Positions 28,526-38,470 of a stretch of DNA of 64,000 bases are shown here, one piece after another. Numbering within the stretch: the first letter of the stretch is position 1; the number at the start of each line of letters is the position of its first letter. Both the position numbers and the translations under genes were made by a program. The notes under the pieces were generated by a model that was not told where the DNA came from, searched no databases, and worked only from the letters and a program-made list of their open reading frames with translations. Source of the DNA: Clostridium sp. MSJ-8 (GTDB lineage: Bacteria > Bacillota > Clostridia > Clostridiales > Clostridiaceae); the NCBI RefSeq assembly GCF_018918325.1, contig NZ_JAHLQH010000016.1, positions 1-64,000 of the forward strand, given 5' to 3'.

Positions 28526-29680
28526 ATGAATAAAGTTGGATTAATTACTTATCATGCTGCACAAAATAATGGATCTTTTCTACAAGCTTATGCACTAGAA
28601 AAGAAAATATCAAAAATAGAAGGATATAAATGCGATATAATTAATTTTTATTCTTATGAACAAGAAGAATTATATTCTGTATTTAAGAAAAATAATTCAT
28701 TTAGAAATATAGCTAAGAATTGTGTTGCATGTTTAAATTACAGAAATTTAAAAAAGAGACATGATGATTTTGATAACATAGTTAATAATTCAATGTCACT
28801 AAGTAAAAAATGTTATAAAACATTAGAAGAATTGGATGAAGCAGAAAATGAATATGATATTTTTGTTAGTGGTAGCGATCAAATATGGAATGTAGATGCG
28901 TGGGATTATAATGATGCTTACTTTTTAAGTTTTGTTAATAACAAACCTAAAATATCATATGCATCTAGTTTTGGAGGAAAAATAGATTCTAAAAAGGCAC
29001 AAAATTATAGTGACAATGTAAGAAAATTCTTAAATGAATATGATTCTATTGCTGTAAGAGAAGTAAAAGGACAGAAATATGCAAAATCATTAGTAGATAG
29101 GGATGTACAAGTTGTATTAGATCCGACTTTTTTATTAGATCAGCAAGATTATGATAAAATATGTGCAGATAGATTAGTAGAAGGTGATTATATATTCTTT
29201 TATTCTATTGATTATAATGATGCAGCGTTAAAAATAGTAAAAAAGTTCGCAGAAATAAATAATTTACCAGTAGTAGTTGTATATTCTGGTGATAATAAAT
29301 CATATAAAACATTGAAGTATGGTTTCAAAATGCTTAAAGAAGCAGCTCCTAATCATTTTTTAAGTTTAATAAAACATGCTAAATATGTTCTATCAACATC
29401 ATTTCATGGAACAGTTTTTTCAATAATATATAATAAGCAATTCTTTACTGTAAGAGGAACTGAAAATGGAAAAATAAATAATGATGATAGATTAACAACA
29501 ATATTATCAAGATTAGGACTAGAAGATAGGCAATTATCAGAATTATCTAAAGAAGAAGATTATAGACCTAGTGATATAGATTATAGTATAGTTAATCCAA
29601 AACTTGCAGAAGCAAGACAAGAATCAGTTGATTATTTGGTTAATGCATTAAATAAAGCATCAGAAAAAGTGAAAGGATAG
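28526..29680 (+). CDS. Polysaccharide pyruvyl transferase family protein
   Basis: About 384 residues starting at the ATG preceded by GGAGGG (the frame opens 8 codons earlier without an SD). Family features are VGLITYHAAQNNGSFLQAYAL, FVSGSDQIWN, ISYASSFGG and STSFHGTVFSIIYNK. These enzymes add a pyruvate ketal from phosphoenolpyruvate to a sugar, giving the polymer a negative charge. The next gene is its habitual partner, an F420-hydrogenase-beta-like iron-sulfur protein, which strengthens the call. Confidence 0.9.
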   Translation: MNKVGLITYHAAQNNGSFLQAYALEKKISKIEGYKCDIINFYSYEQEELYSVFKKNNSFRNIAKNCVACLNYRNLKKRHDDFDNIVNNSMSLSKKCYKTLEELDEAENEYDIFVSGSDQIWNVDAWDYNDAYFLSFVNNKPKISYASSFGGKIDSKKAQNYSDNVRKFLNEYDSIAVREVKGQKYAKSLVDRDVQVVLDPTFLLDQQDYDKICADRLVEGDYIFFYSIDYNDAALKIVKKFAEINNLPVVVVYSGDNKSYKTLKYGFKMLKEAAPNHFLSLIKHAKYVLSTSFHGTVFSIIYNKQFFTVRGTENGKINNDDRLTTILSRLGLEDRQLSELSKEEDYRPSDIDYSIVNPKLAEARQESVDYLVNALNKASEKVKG

Positions 29681-29685
29681 ATGAA

Positions 29686-30807
29686 TTGATGATATGTAGT
29701 AAGGATAATTGTACAGGCTGTTATGCTTGTTATAATATATGTCCCAAACAATGTATATCTATGGAAGAAGACGAATATGGTTATATTTATCCTACAATAG
29801 ATGAAGAGTCTTGTGTTAATTGTAAAGCGTGTGAAAAAGTATGCCCATCTAATGTGCCAATAGATGATTTTAAGAAACCTATGAAAACATATGCTTCGTG
29901 GAGTAATGATGAAAAAGATAGAGTTACGAGTTCATCTGGGGGATTATCTTCTGTTATAGCAACATATGTTGTTGAAAATGGAGGCTATGTGTTTGGTGCA
30001 GTATATGAAGAAGGACTTAATGTAAGACATATTGAAGTAAATAATATTGAAGGATTAAAGAGGATAAAAGAATCTAAATATACACATAGTTCTATTGAAG
30101 ATACCTTTAGAAATGCAAAAAGACTCCTTAACAACAATAAAGATGTTTTATTTGTAGGAACACCTTGTCAAATAGCTGGATTACTTAAATATTTAGGTAA
30201 AACATATGATAATTTATTGACTATAGATATAATATGTCATGGGGTTCCATCTAATAGAATGTTACAAGAATATGTAAGAGATACAACTAGCGAAAAGGTA
30301 GATAAAGTTAGATTTAGAAGTGGCACAGATAATAACTTTGCAATTACGTTTTTACAAAATGACAAGATTGTATATAAGAAACACTTTAGAGAAAGTGAGT
30401 ATTATATGGGATTTATGGAAGGAATGATTTATAGGGAAAATTGTTATAAATGTACTTATGCTAGAAAAGAAAGAATAAGTGATATTACATTAGGAGATTT
30501 CTGGGGAATAGGCGAAAAGATTCCTTTTAATCATAATGTAGATAAAGGCGTTTCGGTAGTTTTATGTAATACGGACAAGGGAATAGCTATAGTAGACAAA
30601 ATAAAAGATAGAGTTTTTATAGAAGAAAGAACATTAGAAGAAGCGGTTTTCAAGAATGAACAATTAAATAAACCAACTAGAAGACATCCAAAGAGAAATC
30701 AATTTTTAGATTTATACAAAAATAAATCATTTAATAAATCAATAAGAAAATGTTTAAGAAGAGGTTTTATTAAATTTAAGGTAAAAAAATATCTGTTTAT
30801 AAAATAA
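29686..30807 (+). CDS. Coenzyme F420 hydrogenase/dehydrogenase beta-subunit-like iron-sulfur protein
   Basis: 373 residues. The N-terminus has two 4Fe-4S ferredoxin motifs (CTGCYACYNICPKQC and CVNCKACEKVCPSN). It is followed by the FrhB N- and C-terminal domains (SSGGLSSVIA, GTPCQIAGLLKYL, YKCTYARKERISDITLGDFWG). Such proteins sit beside pyruvyl transferases in many Firmicute and Bacteroidete polysaccharide loci. Their reaction there is not settled; a flavin-dependent redox step is inferred. The start is TTG 29686 or ATG 29689, after AAAGGAT. Confidence 0.88.
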   Translation: MMICSKDNCTGCYACYNICPKQCISMEEDEYGYIYPTIDEESCVNCKACEKVCPSNVPIDDFKKPMKTYASWSNDEKDRVTSSSGGLSSVIATYVVENGGYVFGAVYEEGLNVRHIEVNNIEGLKRIKESKYTHSSIEDTFRNAKRLLNNNKDVLFVGTPCQIAGLLKYLGKTYDNLLTIDIICHGVPSNRMLQEYVRDTTSEKVDKVRFRSGTDNNFAITFLQNDKIVYKKHFRESEYYMGFMEGMIYRENCYKCTYARKERISDITLGDFWGIGEKIPFNHNVDKGVSVVLCNTDKGIAIVDKIKDRVFIEERTLEEAVFKNEQLNKPTRRHPKRNQFLDLYKNKSFNKSIRKCLRRGFIKFKVKKYLFIK

Positions 30808-30833
30808 TCTATAGTTATTGGAGGACTTAGGGG

Positions 30834-31880
30834 ATGGAAGTAAAGAAAGCTAATAGAATTTCATGGATTGATGAGCTGAAAGGATTTGCTATTATTTTAG
30901 TAATGTGTGGACATGCTGTTTTCCCAGAGTTATTGAAAGTTGAATTATATTCATTTCATATTCCACTCTTTTTTTTCTTGTCGGGATATGTATTTTCTAC
31001 AAGAAAATACAATGGGTTTAAGGAATTTTTGAAAAGTAAAATAAGGAGTTTGCTAACTCCGTTATTATCTTTTTCAATTTTTATATTTGTTTTTGATTTT
31101 ATAGTAAAATATTTAATTTTAAATGTTTATGACTTAAGGAGAGTATTATTTGAAATACCAGGATTATTCATACAAATAAGAGGAACTTTCCTTGGTGGAA
31201 GTATTTGGTTCTTGCCTTGTTTATTTGTTACCGAGATAATTTTTTATTTTATAATTAAGTTTGCCAATAATAATAAATATAAGATATTTTTATGTATAAT
31301 TTTTTCAGCTATAGTTGGATATGTTTATTTTAGATATATTAATAAATTATTACCTTGGTCTGTTGATGCAGCTTTAACAGCAACATTTTTCTTGGGACTG
31401 GGATATTTAAGTAAAGAATGTAAAGAGATATTTGATAAAATTGTTAATATAAAGGTAGCTATAATTTTATTTGTTTTAAATGTTGTTACAGCGTACTTAA
31501 ATTATAGAATATTTGGAGAACGTGTAGATTTATATGCATGTAAACAAGGTAATATTTTATTATATTATATTTCAGCAATTTCAGGTATATATATGTGTAT
31601 AAGTATAAAAAGATTATTGAAAAAAAATGATATATTAACAATAGTGGGAAAGAATAGCTTGATATATTATTGTATGCATGGATCAATATTTACAGTGTTT
31701 ACAGCAATATTAGCATGTTTTACCTCTGTTGATGACTATGATTTTGCAAAGGCTCTAATTATAGGAATTATTATGGTAATGTTAGCAAGTATAATTATTT
31801 ATTTTGTATCAGATTTTATTAATAAAAAGTGTCCATTTATATTAGGAAAAATAAGTATTTGTAAGGATGATAGAATATGA
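30834..31880 (+). CDS. Membrane acyltransferase 3 family protein
   Basis: 348 residues with about ten membrane helices. The opening RISWIDELKGFAIILVMCGHAVF contains the family-defining R/D and catalytic-site histidine, and FHIPLFFFLSGYVFS is the second conserved motif. Members acetylate sugars of surface polysaccharides using cytoplasmic acetyl-CoA. It is preceded by GGAGG and overlaps the next gene by ATGA. Confidence 0.9.
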   Translation: MEVKKANRISWIDELKGFAIILVMCGHAVFPELLKVELYSFHIPLFFFLSGYVFSTRKYNGFKEFLKSKIRSLLTPLLSFSIFIFVFDFIVKYLILNVYDLRRVLFEIPGLFIQIRGTFLGGSIWFLPCLFVTEIIFYFIIKFANNNKYKIFLCIIFSAIVGYVYFRYINKLLPWSVDAALTATFFLGLGYLSKECKEIFDKIVNIKVAIILFVLNVVTAYLNYRIFGERVDLYACKQGNILLYYISAISGIYMCISIKRLLKKNDILTIVGKNSLIYYCMHGSIFTVFTAILACFTSVDDYDFAKALIIGIIMVMLASIIIYFVSDFINKKCPFILGKISICKDDRI

Positions 31881-32974
31881 AAAGAGAAAAGATATTATAT
31901 ATAGTAGAAGGGTTTGGGGGAGGAGTTTATTCTTATATAGTTCAGTTAGCTAATGAGATGATTAATTATTATGATATTACACTAGCTTATAGTATAAGAC
32001 CTGAAACACCAGATACCTTATTTGATGATTTTGATAAGAGAATAAAGATGGTAGATTTACAGAATAAAAGAGAGTTAAGTTTTTCTAGTGATATAAAAGG
32101 TTTCTTTAAGATAAGAGATCTTATAAAAGAAGAAAAACCAGATATACTTCATCTACATTCTTCAAAAGCTGGTGTTATGGGTAGAATAATGAATGTAACA
32201 GTTAGAGGAAGAAAAAATAGAAAGGTATTTTATAATCCACATGGGTTCTCTTTTTTGCAAACAGATATATCTAAGATTAAGAGAAATATATTTTATTTTA
32301 TAGAATGGTTTACTAGTAAGTTTGGTGGAACTATAGTTGCAGTATCAAAAGGTGAAGGAGAAGAAGCTAGTAAGTTTTCTAAGAGAGTTAAGGTTATTAA
32401 TAATTCAATTAAATTAGATGAAATAGATGAGATACTTAAAACGTATAATGAAGTAGCTACAACATCTGATAAAAAAGAAGATAATAAGTTTAAGATTGCA
32501 ACATTAGCTAGAATATCAGTACAGAAGAATCCAGAGTTATTTAATGAGGTAGCAGAAGCAACTGATGATAATTATTTATGGATAGGGGATGGGGAACTTA
32601 GAGATAAATTAACTTCTTCTAATATAGAAATTGCAGGATGGCAACTTAAACCTGATGGATTAAGAATGTTATGTGATAGTGATATATTTATGCTAACTTC
32701 TAGATGGGAAGGCTTACCTATATCTTTACTTGAAGCTATGGCACTAGGTAAAGTATGTATCGTAACTAATGTAATAGGAAATAAAGATGTTATAGTAAAT
32801 GGAGAAAATGGATTTATTGCTAATAATAAAGAAGAATTTGTAGAAGTAATAGAAAAGCTTAGAAAAAATCCTGAATTATTTAATAAGATATCTAAGAATG
32901 CAAGAAAGTGCATAGAAGAAGAATTTGAAATAAATATAATGTTTGATAATTATAGAAAGCTTTATTCTGAATAG
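31877..32974 (+). CDS. GT4-type glycosyltransferase
   Basis: 365 residues, GT-B fold. ILYIVEGFGGGVYSYIVQLANEM at the N-terminus, HLHSSKAGVMGRIM, then LTSRWEGLPISLLEAMALGK with the EX7E motif. It resembles EpsD-type transferases that act early on lipid-linked sugar. The four-base ATGA overlap with the acyltransferase gene shows coupling. A 56-base gap separates it from the flippase gene. Confidence 0.9.
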   Translation: MKREKILYIVEGFGGGVYSYIVQLANEMINYYDITLAYSIRPETPDTLFDDFDKRIKMVDLQNKRELSFSSDIKGFFKIRDLIKEEKPDILHLHSSKAGVMGRIMNVTVRGRKNRKVFYNPHGFSFLQTDISKIKRNIFYFIEWFTSKFGGTIVAVSKGEGEEASKFSKRVKVINNSIKLDEIDEILKTYNEVATTSDKKEDNKFKIATLARISVQKNPELFNEVAEATDDNYLWIGDGELRDKLTSSNIEIAGWQLKPDGLRMLCDSDIFMLTSRWEGLPISLLEAMALGKVCIVTNVIGNKDVIVNGENGFIANNKEEFVEVIEKLRKNPELFNKISKNARKCIEEEFEINIMFDNYRKLYSE

Positions 32975-33030
32975 TAATTAGTTTATATTTGACGGATTAA
33001 ATTGAAGAACATATAATAAGGAGTTAAAAA

Positions 33031-34464
33031 ATGAGCGGAGAAAAGAGCATCAAGAAGAATTATGTATTTAATGTGTTAGCTCAAATAGTAAATATAGCAT
33101 TACCATTGATTACAGTACCATATGTTTCTAGAGTATTAGGTCCTAAGGGGGTAGGAATTAATAGTTATACAAGTGCAATAGTACAGTATTTTGCATTAAT
33201 AGGATGTTTAGGACTTACGACATATGGAAATAGGCAAATTGCATATGTTAGAGATGATAAAGAAAAGATGTCTAGAACATTTTGGTCTTTAGTATTATTA
33301 AGGATGTGTACATTAGGAATAGCATTAATTTTATATATATTTATTTTTGGCACTAATAAACAATATGGAAATGTTTATTTAATACAATCAGTTGCAATAA
33401 TAGCAGTTATTTTTGATATTAGTTGGCTATTTATGGGCAATGAAGATTTTAAAAGTCTTTTTACAAGAGGTTTATTAGTAAAAATATTATGCTTAGTTGG
33501 AATTTTTGTATTTGTAAAAGATGAAAATGATTTATGGAAATATATTTTACTTAATAATGGAATAATTTTATTAGGTAATTTAGTTATGTGGATCTATGTT
33601 CCAAAGATGGTCTACAAAGTAAAAAGGTCGGAAATTGATATAAGACCTCATATTTTACCAGCAGCAAAGTTGTTTGTGCCAACAATTGCAACACAATTAG
33701 CACAACTTATTGATAAGACTATGTTAGGTGCTATATCTACTGAGGTTCAAACAGGATATTATGAACAATCTCTTAAGATAACAGGATTTACAATAAGTTT
33801 AGTAACAGCATTAGGAACAGTTATGCTTCCTAGAATGAGTAATGCTTTTGCAAATGGACGAAAAGAAGAAATGAATAAGTATTTTAATACATCATTAAAA
33901 GCTGTTTCATTTATTGCTGTTCCAATGGCCTTTGGTATAGCAGGAATATCTAATGAATTTGTTCCATGGTTTTTTGGGCCTAAATTTACTGATGTAAAAT
34001 TGTTGTTAATGATTTTATCAATTCAGATGTTTTTTATAGCAATAAATAATGTTTTAGGTATGCAATATTTAGTCCCAAGAAATAAGAATAAAGAATATAC
34101 AATAGCTATTTTAATGGGGGCGTTAACTAATTGTTTAATTAATCTTGTTTTAATTAATAAATTCAATGCATTAGGTGCATGTGTGGCAACTGTTATTGCA
34201 GAAATAGTAATAACTATAAGTGAATTGAAAATAATAAAATCAGATATTGCGTTTAAAGCTTATTTAAGATGTTTGATTAAGTATGTTATTTCAGCAATTT
34301 TTATGTATATGATTGTAAGAGTAATAGGAAGTTTTATGGGAGCTGGAGTTTTAACTACTATTGTACAAGGAATAATTGGTATTATTGTATATGAAATTAT
34401 GCTTATTATATTAAAAGATGAGTTAAATAGTTCTATTTTAAAAGGTATATTAAAAAGAAAATGA
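33031..34464 (+). CDS. Wzx-type polysaccharide flippase
   Basis: 477 residues with twelve to fourteen membrane helices of the MOP superfamily. The N-terminus KNYVFNVLAQIVNIALPLITVPYVSRVLGPKGVG is characteristic. It moves the undecaprenyl-linked repeat unit across the membrane for polymerisation by the EpsG-like protein. AAGGAG lies before the ATG. Confidence 0.92.
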   Translation: MSGEKSIKKNYVFNVLAQIVNIALPLITVPYVSRVLGPKGVGINSYTSAIVQYFALIGCLGLTTYGNRQIAYVRDDKEKMSRTFWSLVLLRMCTLGIALILYIFIFGTNKQYGNVYLIQSVAIIAVIFDISWLFMGNEDFKSLFTRGLLVKILCLVGIFVFVKDENDLWKYILLNNGIILLGNLVMWIYVPKMVYKVKRSEIDIRPHILPAAKLFVPTIATQLAQLIDKTMLGAISTEVQTGYYEQSLKITGFTISLVTALGTVMLPRMSNAFANGRKEEMNKYFNTSLKAVSFIAVPMAFGIAGISNEFVPWFFGPKFTDVKLLLMILSIQMFFIAINNVLGMQYLVPRNKNKEYTIAILMGALTNCLINLVLINKFNALGACVATVIAEIVITISELKIIKSDIAFKAYLRCLIKYVISAIFMYMIVRVIGSFMGAGVLTTIVQGIIGIIVYEIMLIILKDELNSSILKGILKRK

Positions 34465-34522
34465 TGTTATAAAATTTTTTTGATTAGGTGTATTGTTAAC
34501 AAGAATTAATGGGAGAATTGGA

Positions 34523-35512
34523 ATGGAAAAATTAGTAAGCATAATAGTTCCTGTTTATAATGTTGAAGCATATTTAGATAAATGTGTAACTTCATTAGTA
34601 ATGCAAACATATAAAAACATAGAAATAATTTTGGTTGATGATGGTTCTACAGATTCATCAAGTAAAATATGTGATAAATGGAGTATAAGAGATTCTAGAA
34701 TACGAGTTATACACAAAGAAAATCAAGGCCTTTCAGCTGCAAGAAATGATGCTATAGACATAGCAAGAGGAAAGTTATTTGCATTTGTAGATAGTGACGA
34801 TTTTGTAGTTGAAGATATGATTGCAACATTAATATATTATCAAAATAAATTTAATGCAGATATAGTACAAGGAGAATTTTGTAAGTTTATAGATGGTGAT
34901 GAAATACCTATAATAGATAAACCAATTAAATATAATATAGTTACAGGAATTGAGGCTATAAAAAATATATATTATAAGAAGCCAAGTGTAGAATCTATTG
35001 TGGTTTGGAATAAGTTATATAATGCTGATTTATTTAAAAAAATTAGGTTTCCAATAGGTAAAATTCATGAGGATGAGTTTACAACATATAAGTTATTTTA
35101 TTTAGCTTCAAAAGTCATTTATATAAATAAAGTTATATATTTATATAGACAAAGGAATCAAAGTATTATGTCAGAAGGCTTCAATATAAAGAGATTACAG
35201 TGGCTAGAAGCAAATGAAGAGAGAATTGATTTTATTGATAAAAATATAAATGATAAGGAATTAAGTGGTAAGGCTATTGAAAGCTATGGAAATAGAATAA
35301 TGGATTATCATTATTTACTTAATAAATATTATAAGAATGATAAAGAGAATCTAAATTTATTGTTAAATAAAGCTAAAAAAATTAAGAAAAGATATATGCA
35401 ATGTGACAATATAAGTTTATTAAGTAAGATTAAATTCAATATATGGTTATGGCTAAATCCTTTAATATATTCTCTAAATAAGATTAGAAGAAAAGTTATT
35501 CCTAAAAAATGA
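34523..35512 (+). CDS. GT2-type glycosyltransferase
   Basis: About 329 residues from the ATG 7 bases after GGGAG (the frame opens 10 codons earlier). GT-A fold: VSIIVPVYNVEAYLDKCVTSL, the base-binding VDDGSTD, and FAFVDSDDF as the metal-binding motif. All key residues are present. The C-terminal third is basic and helical. It is the last intact transferase of the operon. Confidence 0.9.
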   Translation: MEKLVSIIVPVYNVEAYLDKCVTSLVMQTYKNIEIILVDDGSTDSSSKICDKWSIRDSRIRVIHKENQGLSAARNDAIDIARGKLFAFVDSDDFVVEDMIATLIYYQNKFNADIVQGEFCKFIDGDEIPIIDKPIKYNIVTGIEAIKNIYYKKPSVESIVVWNKLYNADLFKKIRFPIGKIHEDEFTTYKLFYLASKVIYINKVIYLYRQRNQSIMSEGFNIKRLQWLEANEERIDFIDKNINDKELSGKAIESYGNRIMDYHYLLNKYYKNDKENLNLLLNKAKKIKKRYMQCDNISLLSKIKFNIWLWLNPLIYSLNKIRRKVIPKK

Positions 35513-35566
35513 AATAATAGGGTTCTTATTAATTTTATAATATAAAATTAATAAAGGAGTATAAAA

Positions 35567-36099
35567 ATGAAGTTAAAAAGTGATTATAAATGATATGTAA
35601 ACACATCTAAAAGTGTTAATTTTTTGATATACTAAAGGCTTATCTCAAATATCCGACATATAAATATATAGTTAATTTAAGAATGTGTAATATGTTAAAA
35701 GGAAAGAAAGCTTTGTTTTTAATTTTTATATTTTTTAGATTAAACTTAAGAAGATTGTCAATAAAGTTAGGTATACAAATACCATATTATACAGACATTG
35801 ATGAAGGATTTATGATTTTTCATTATAATTGTATTGTTATAAATGGTGATGCTGAGATTGGCAAGAATTTCACTATAAGACATGGAGTTACAGTTGGTGA
35901 TGTTAATGGTAAGACACCTATTATAGGAGACAATGTTACTATAGGAGCAGGAGCAAAGGTTATAGGCGGAATAAAGGTAGGAAATAACGTTGTAATTGGT
36001 GCAAATGCAGTTGTAAATAAAGATGTACCTGATAATTGTGTAGTTGCAGGTGTCCCAGCAAAAGTAATAAAGGTTAATAACAAAAAAGTAAGCAATTAG
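35567..36099 (+). pseudogene. Serine O-acetyltransferase-like gene with premature stop and frameshift
   Basis: AAAGGAG precedes an ATG at 35567. Reading starts MKLKSDYK, meets TGA at 35591, continues in frame as YVNTSKSVNF, and then must shift by one base in a run of six T (35620-35625) to read FDILKAYLKYPTYKYIVNLR and the rest of a CysE-like protein. The downstream frame (first ATG 35683, 138 residues) has the C-terminal left-handed beta helix with DEGFMIFHYNCIVINGDAEIG and IGAGAKVIGG repeats. With both lesions repaired the protein would be about 177 residues, the usual length for polysaccharide-locus serine acetyltransferases. A translated remnant from 35683 is possible but would lack its N-terminal helices. 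A homopolymer sequencing error could explain the shift, but not the TGA. Confidence 0.8.
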
Positions 36100-36111
36100 C
36101 TTACTTTTTTT
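36082..36111 (+). terminator. Intrinsic terminator
   Basis: AAAAAAGTAAGC - AATTA - GCTTACTTTTTT; the left arm overlaps the end of the serine-acetyltransferase-like frame. It may separate the transferase genes from the beta-helix gene. Confidence 0.85.
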
Positions 36112-36177
36112 ATCCAATCACCTAGATACTTCATATTATATAGTGAATATATATATAAACGATAGGAGAGATGAAGT

Positions 36178-38337
36178 ATGCTTTATGATATAAGAAATTA
36201 TGGAGCATTAGGAGATGGAACTAATGACGATACTATTGCTATTAATAAATGCATTGAAGAGGTAGGAAGTAAAGGTGGAGGAACAATACTATTTTCTAGT
36301 GGGGACTACAAGGTTACAGATACTATAATTATTTCTTACAGCAATATAACTTTAAGTGGTGATTCTAGTGGTAAGTCTAGGATTATATATTATGGTAAAG
36401 GTTATAATATGGATTTAATAAGGATATGTGGAAGCTATAAAAATATTTTGCATGACATTACAATAGAAAAGTTAAATATAGATGGAACTAATCAGTTATA
36501 TAAGGGTGGAGTGGCAGAAGATAGTTTATTATTAACCGCCCCTAATCCTTTAGGAAAAGGAATGACAGGTATAAGGTCTGAATATGCTTATAATATTACT
36601 ATTAGAGATAATACGTTAACTGATATTTATGGAGACGGAATAATATGTAAGAGAAGTCCTTTTACTCTTATAGATCATAATACTTTATGGGATTGTTCTG
36701 CGAGTGGTATGGCAAGTACAAATACTGATTATCAAGGTGATGGTATTACAGCATTTATGTCATTTGCAGTTACAATAAGTAATAATTATGTAGTTAACAG
36801 AAGAAAGTTTAAGGTTCATAATAAGTTGGCAAAGGATGTATACGATTTACAATGTGGAAGAAGTGGATTAGAATTTGAATATACAGTAGATATGGATAAT
36901 CAGAAAAATCCAAAGAGATGGTGTCCGTTTTCTAGTGAGTTAGTGAAAAATACAACATCAGGTTATGCACTTATTGCTAAGAACAATTATGTATATGGCT
37001 ATAATAAGGGAATGCATTTAGAATATGGTGTTAATGTTTTAATAGATGGTAATACATTTGTTCATAATAATATAGGTATACTTGATGCAACAGGAGGTAA
37101 TACTCTTATAACAAACAATGAATTTAATAGTGATAATGTAGGTGCAAGTCCTCAAGGGGGATATGATTGGTACTATGCAGCTATTGCTTTTACACATTTT
37201 CTAGGCACTGATTTTGATAATCCTATAGTATCTAATAATAGATTTTATGGAGATAGTGCAGGTATAATCATAGGTAGGAATAAGCTTAGAATAGAGAATA
37301 ATGAATTCAGGAATACTGGACATTATATTATTCAGAGGATAGGTGTAGCTAGAGATATAACTATAGATGGAAATAGATTTGTATGTAATGAAAATTTAGA
37401 GAAGAATAAGAACTATATAGATAAGTTTAGTATTCAATTTACAGATGGCAAGATAATTAATAATACCTTTAATTCTAAGAGTGTATTTATGAAGTTAGGT
37501 ATGTGCATGAAAGAATGTATATTTGCAAATAATACTTTCATAAATACTCAATTATATTATGTATATTCTAATTATAATAATATATATAATTCTAATATAT
37601 TCGTAGATAACATTAGTGTGGATACTAGAAGCTTTTTAGCAAATGCTTTGAATACAGACAGTATATACGAGTGTAATCAATTTTTTAGTAGGAATGGAAG
37701 TATGATTATAGGTGTAGGAGATAGAAGTATCTTTATAAATAATAAGATATATATGAAGAATTTTAATAATTTTTATTTGTTAGATGCAGGTAGAGATGTA
37801 CTAATAGCTAATAATGAATTCAAGATAACAGAAGAACTTGCTTCGAAAAAATATCTAATAAGAAGATTTATAGCAAGTAATACGTATAATGTAAGATATG
37901 CTAATTATATAAGAATAAATAATAATACGATAATAGGTGGAGGAAAGGATTTCTTTATATTATTCCAACAAGGGGACCAAGCTACTCGTTCTATAGAGAT
38001 AAATAATAATATTCCTAATAGGTATATCAATATAACAACTAATAGACCATATAATGGTCAATATTATAATATAGGAGATAAGACTTGTGAGAATTCAGAT
38101 GGAAGCTATTATAAATGTATAAAGGAAGGATATTATTCTGATGTTAAGTGGAAGAGTGGCTATATTTATTCTCTAGGAGATTATATTATTAATTCGGATA
38201 ATAAAATATATAGATGTAACTCAAGTGGTGTAGCTAGTACAATAGAACCTAAGCATAATAAGTCTAATATATTAGAAGAAGATGGGGTAACATGGACTTA
38301 TTATGGAGAAATTGCTGAATTTGTACAAATCAATTAA
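36178..38337 (+). CDS. Right-handed beta-helix protein, pectate-lyase-3 / phage tailspike type
   Basis: 719 residues. The N-terminus MLYDIRNYGALGDGTNDDTIAINKC and GGGTILFSSGDYKV is the start of the pectate lyase 3 / tailspike beta helix. Many NN-rich rungs follow (ITIRDNTL, NNYVYGYNKGMHL, ISNNRF). The last 90 residues form a small repeated module (WKSGYIYSLGDYIINSDNKIYRCNSSG... DGVTWTYYGE), like carbohydrate-binding ends of phage tail proteins. There is no signal peptide. The position after a polysaccharide operon suggests a polymer-cleaving or modifying enzyme; the catalytic residues cannot be assigned by eye. An alternative is a recruited phage tailspike. Confidence 0.72.
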   Translation: MLYDIRNYGALGDGTNDDTIAINKCIEEVGSKGGGTILFSSGDYKVTDTIIISYSNITLSGDSSGKSRIIYYGKGYNMDLIRICGSYKNILHDITIEKLNIDGTNQLYKGGVAEDSLLLTAPNPLGKGMTGIRSEYAYNITIRDNTLTDIYGDGIICKRSPFTLIDHNTLWDCSASGMASTNTDYQGDGITAFMSFAVTISNNYVVNRRKFKVHNKLAKDVYDLQCGRSGLEFEYTVDMDNQKNPKRWCPFSSELVKNTTSGYALIAKNNYVYGYNKGMHLEYGVNVLIDGNTFVHNNIGILDATGGNTLITNNEFNSDNVGASPQGGYDWYYAAIAFTHFLGTDFDNPIVSNNRFYGDSAGIIIGRNKLRIENNEFRNTGHYIIQRIGVARDITIDGNRFVCNENLEKNKNYIDKFSIQFTDGKIINNTFNSKSVFMKLGMCMKECIFANNTFINTQLYYVYSNYNNIYNSNIFVDNISVDTRSFLANALNTDSIYECNQFFSRNGSMIIGVGDRSIFINNKIYMKNFNNFYLLDAGRDVLIANNEFKITEELASKKYLIRRFIASNTYNVRYANYIRINNNTIIGGGKDFFILFQQGDQATRSIEINNNIPNRYINITTNRPYNGQYYNIGDKTCENSDGSYYKCIKEGYYSDVKWKSGYIYSLGDYIINSDNKIYRCNSSGVASTIEPKHNKSNILEEDGVTWTYYGEIAEFVQIN

Positions 38338-38356
38338 ATTTGTAGTTAAGGATTTA

Positions 38357-38402
38357 TAGGCCTTTTGAAATTTGTATCTACAAATATCAAAAGGCCTTTT
38401 AA
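38357..38402 (+). terminator. Intrinsic terminator
   Basis: Long arms AGGCCTTTTGA...TTTGTA / TACAAAT...TCAAAAGGCCTTTT mark the end of the polysaccharide region. Confidence 0.88.
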
Positions 38403-38470
38403 AATTATGCAGAATATGGTATATTAAGGTTGAATGATATAAAAATGACAAAATTATGGGGAGAAATGAT

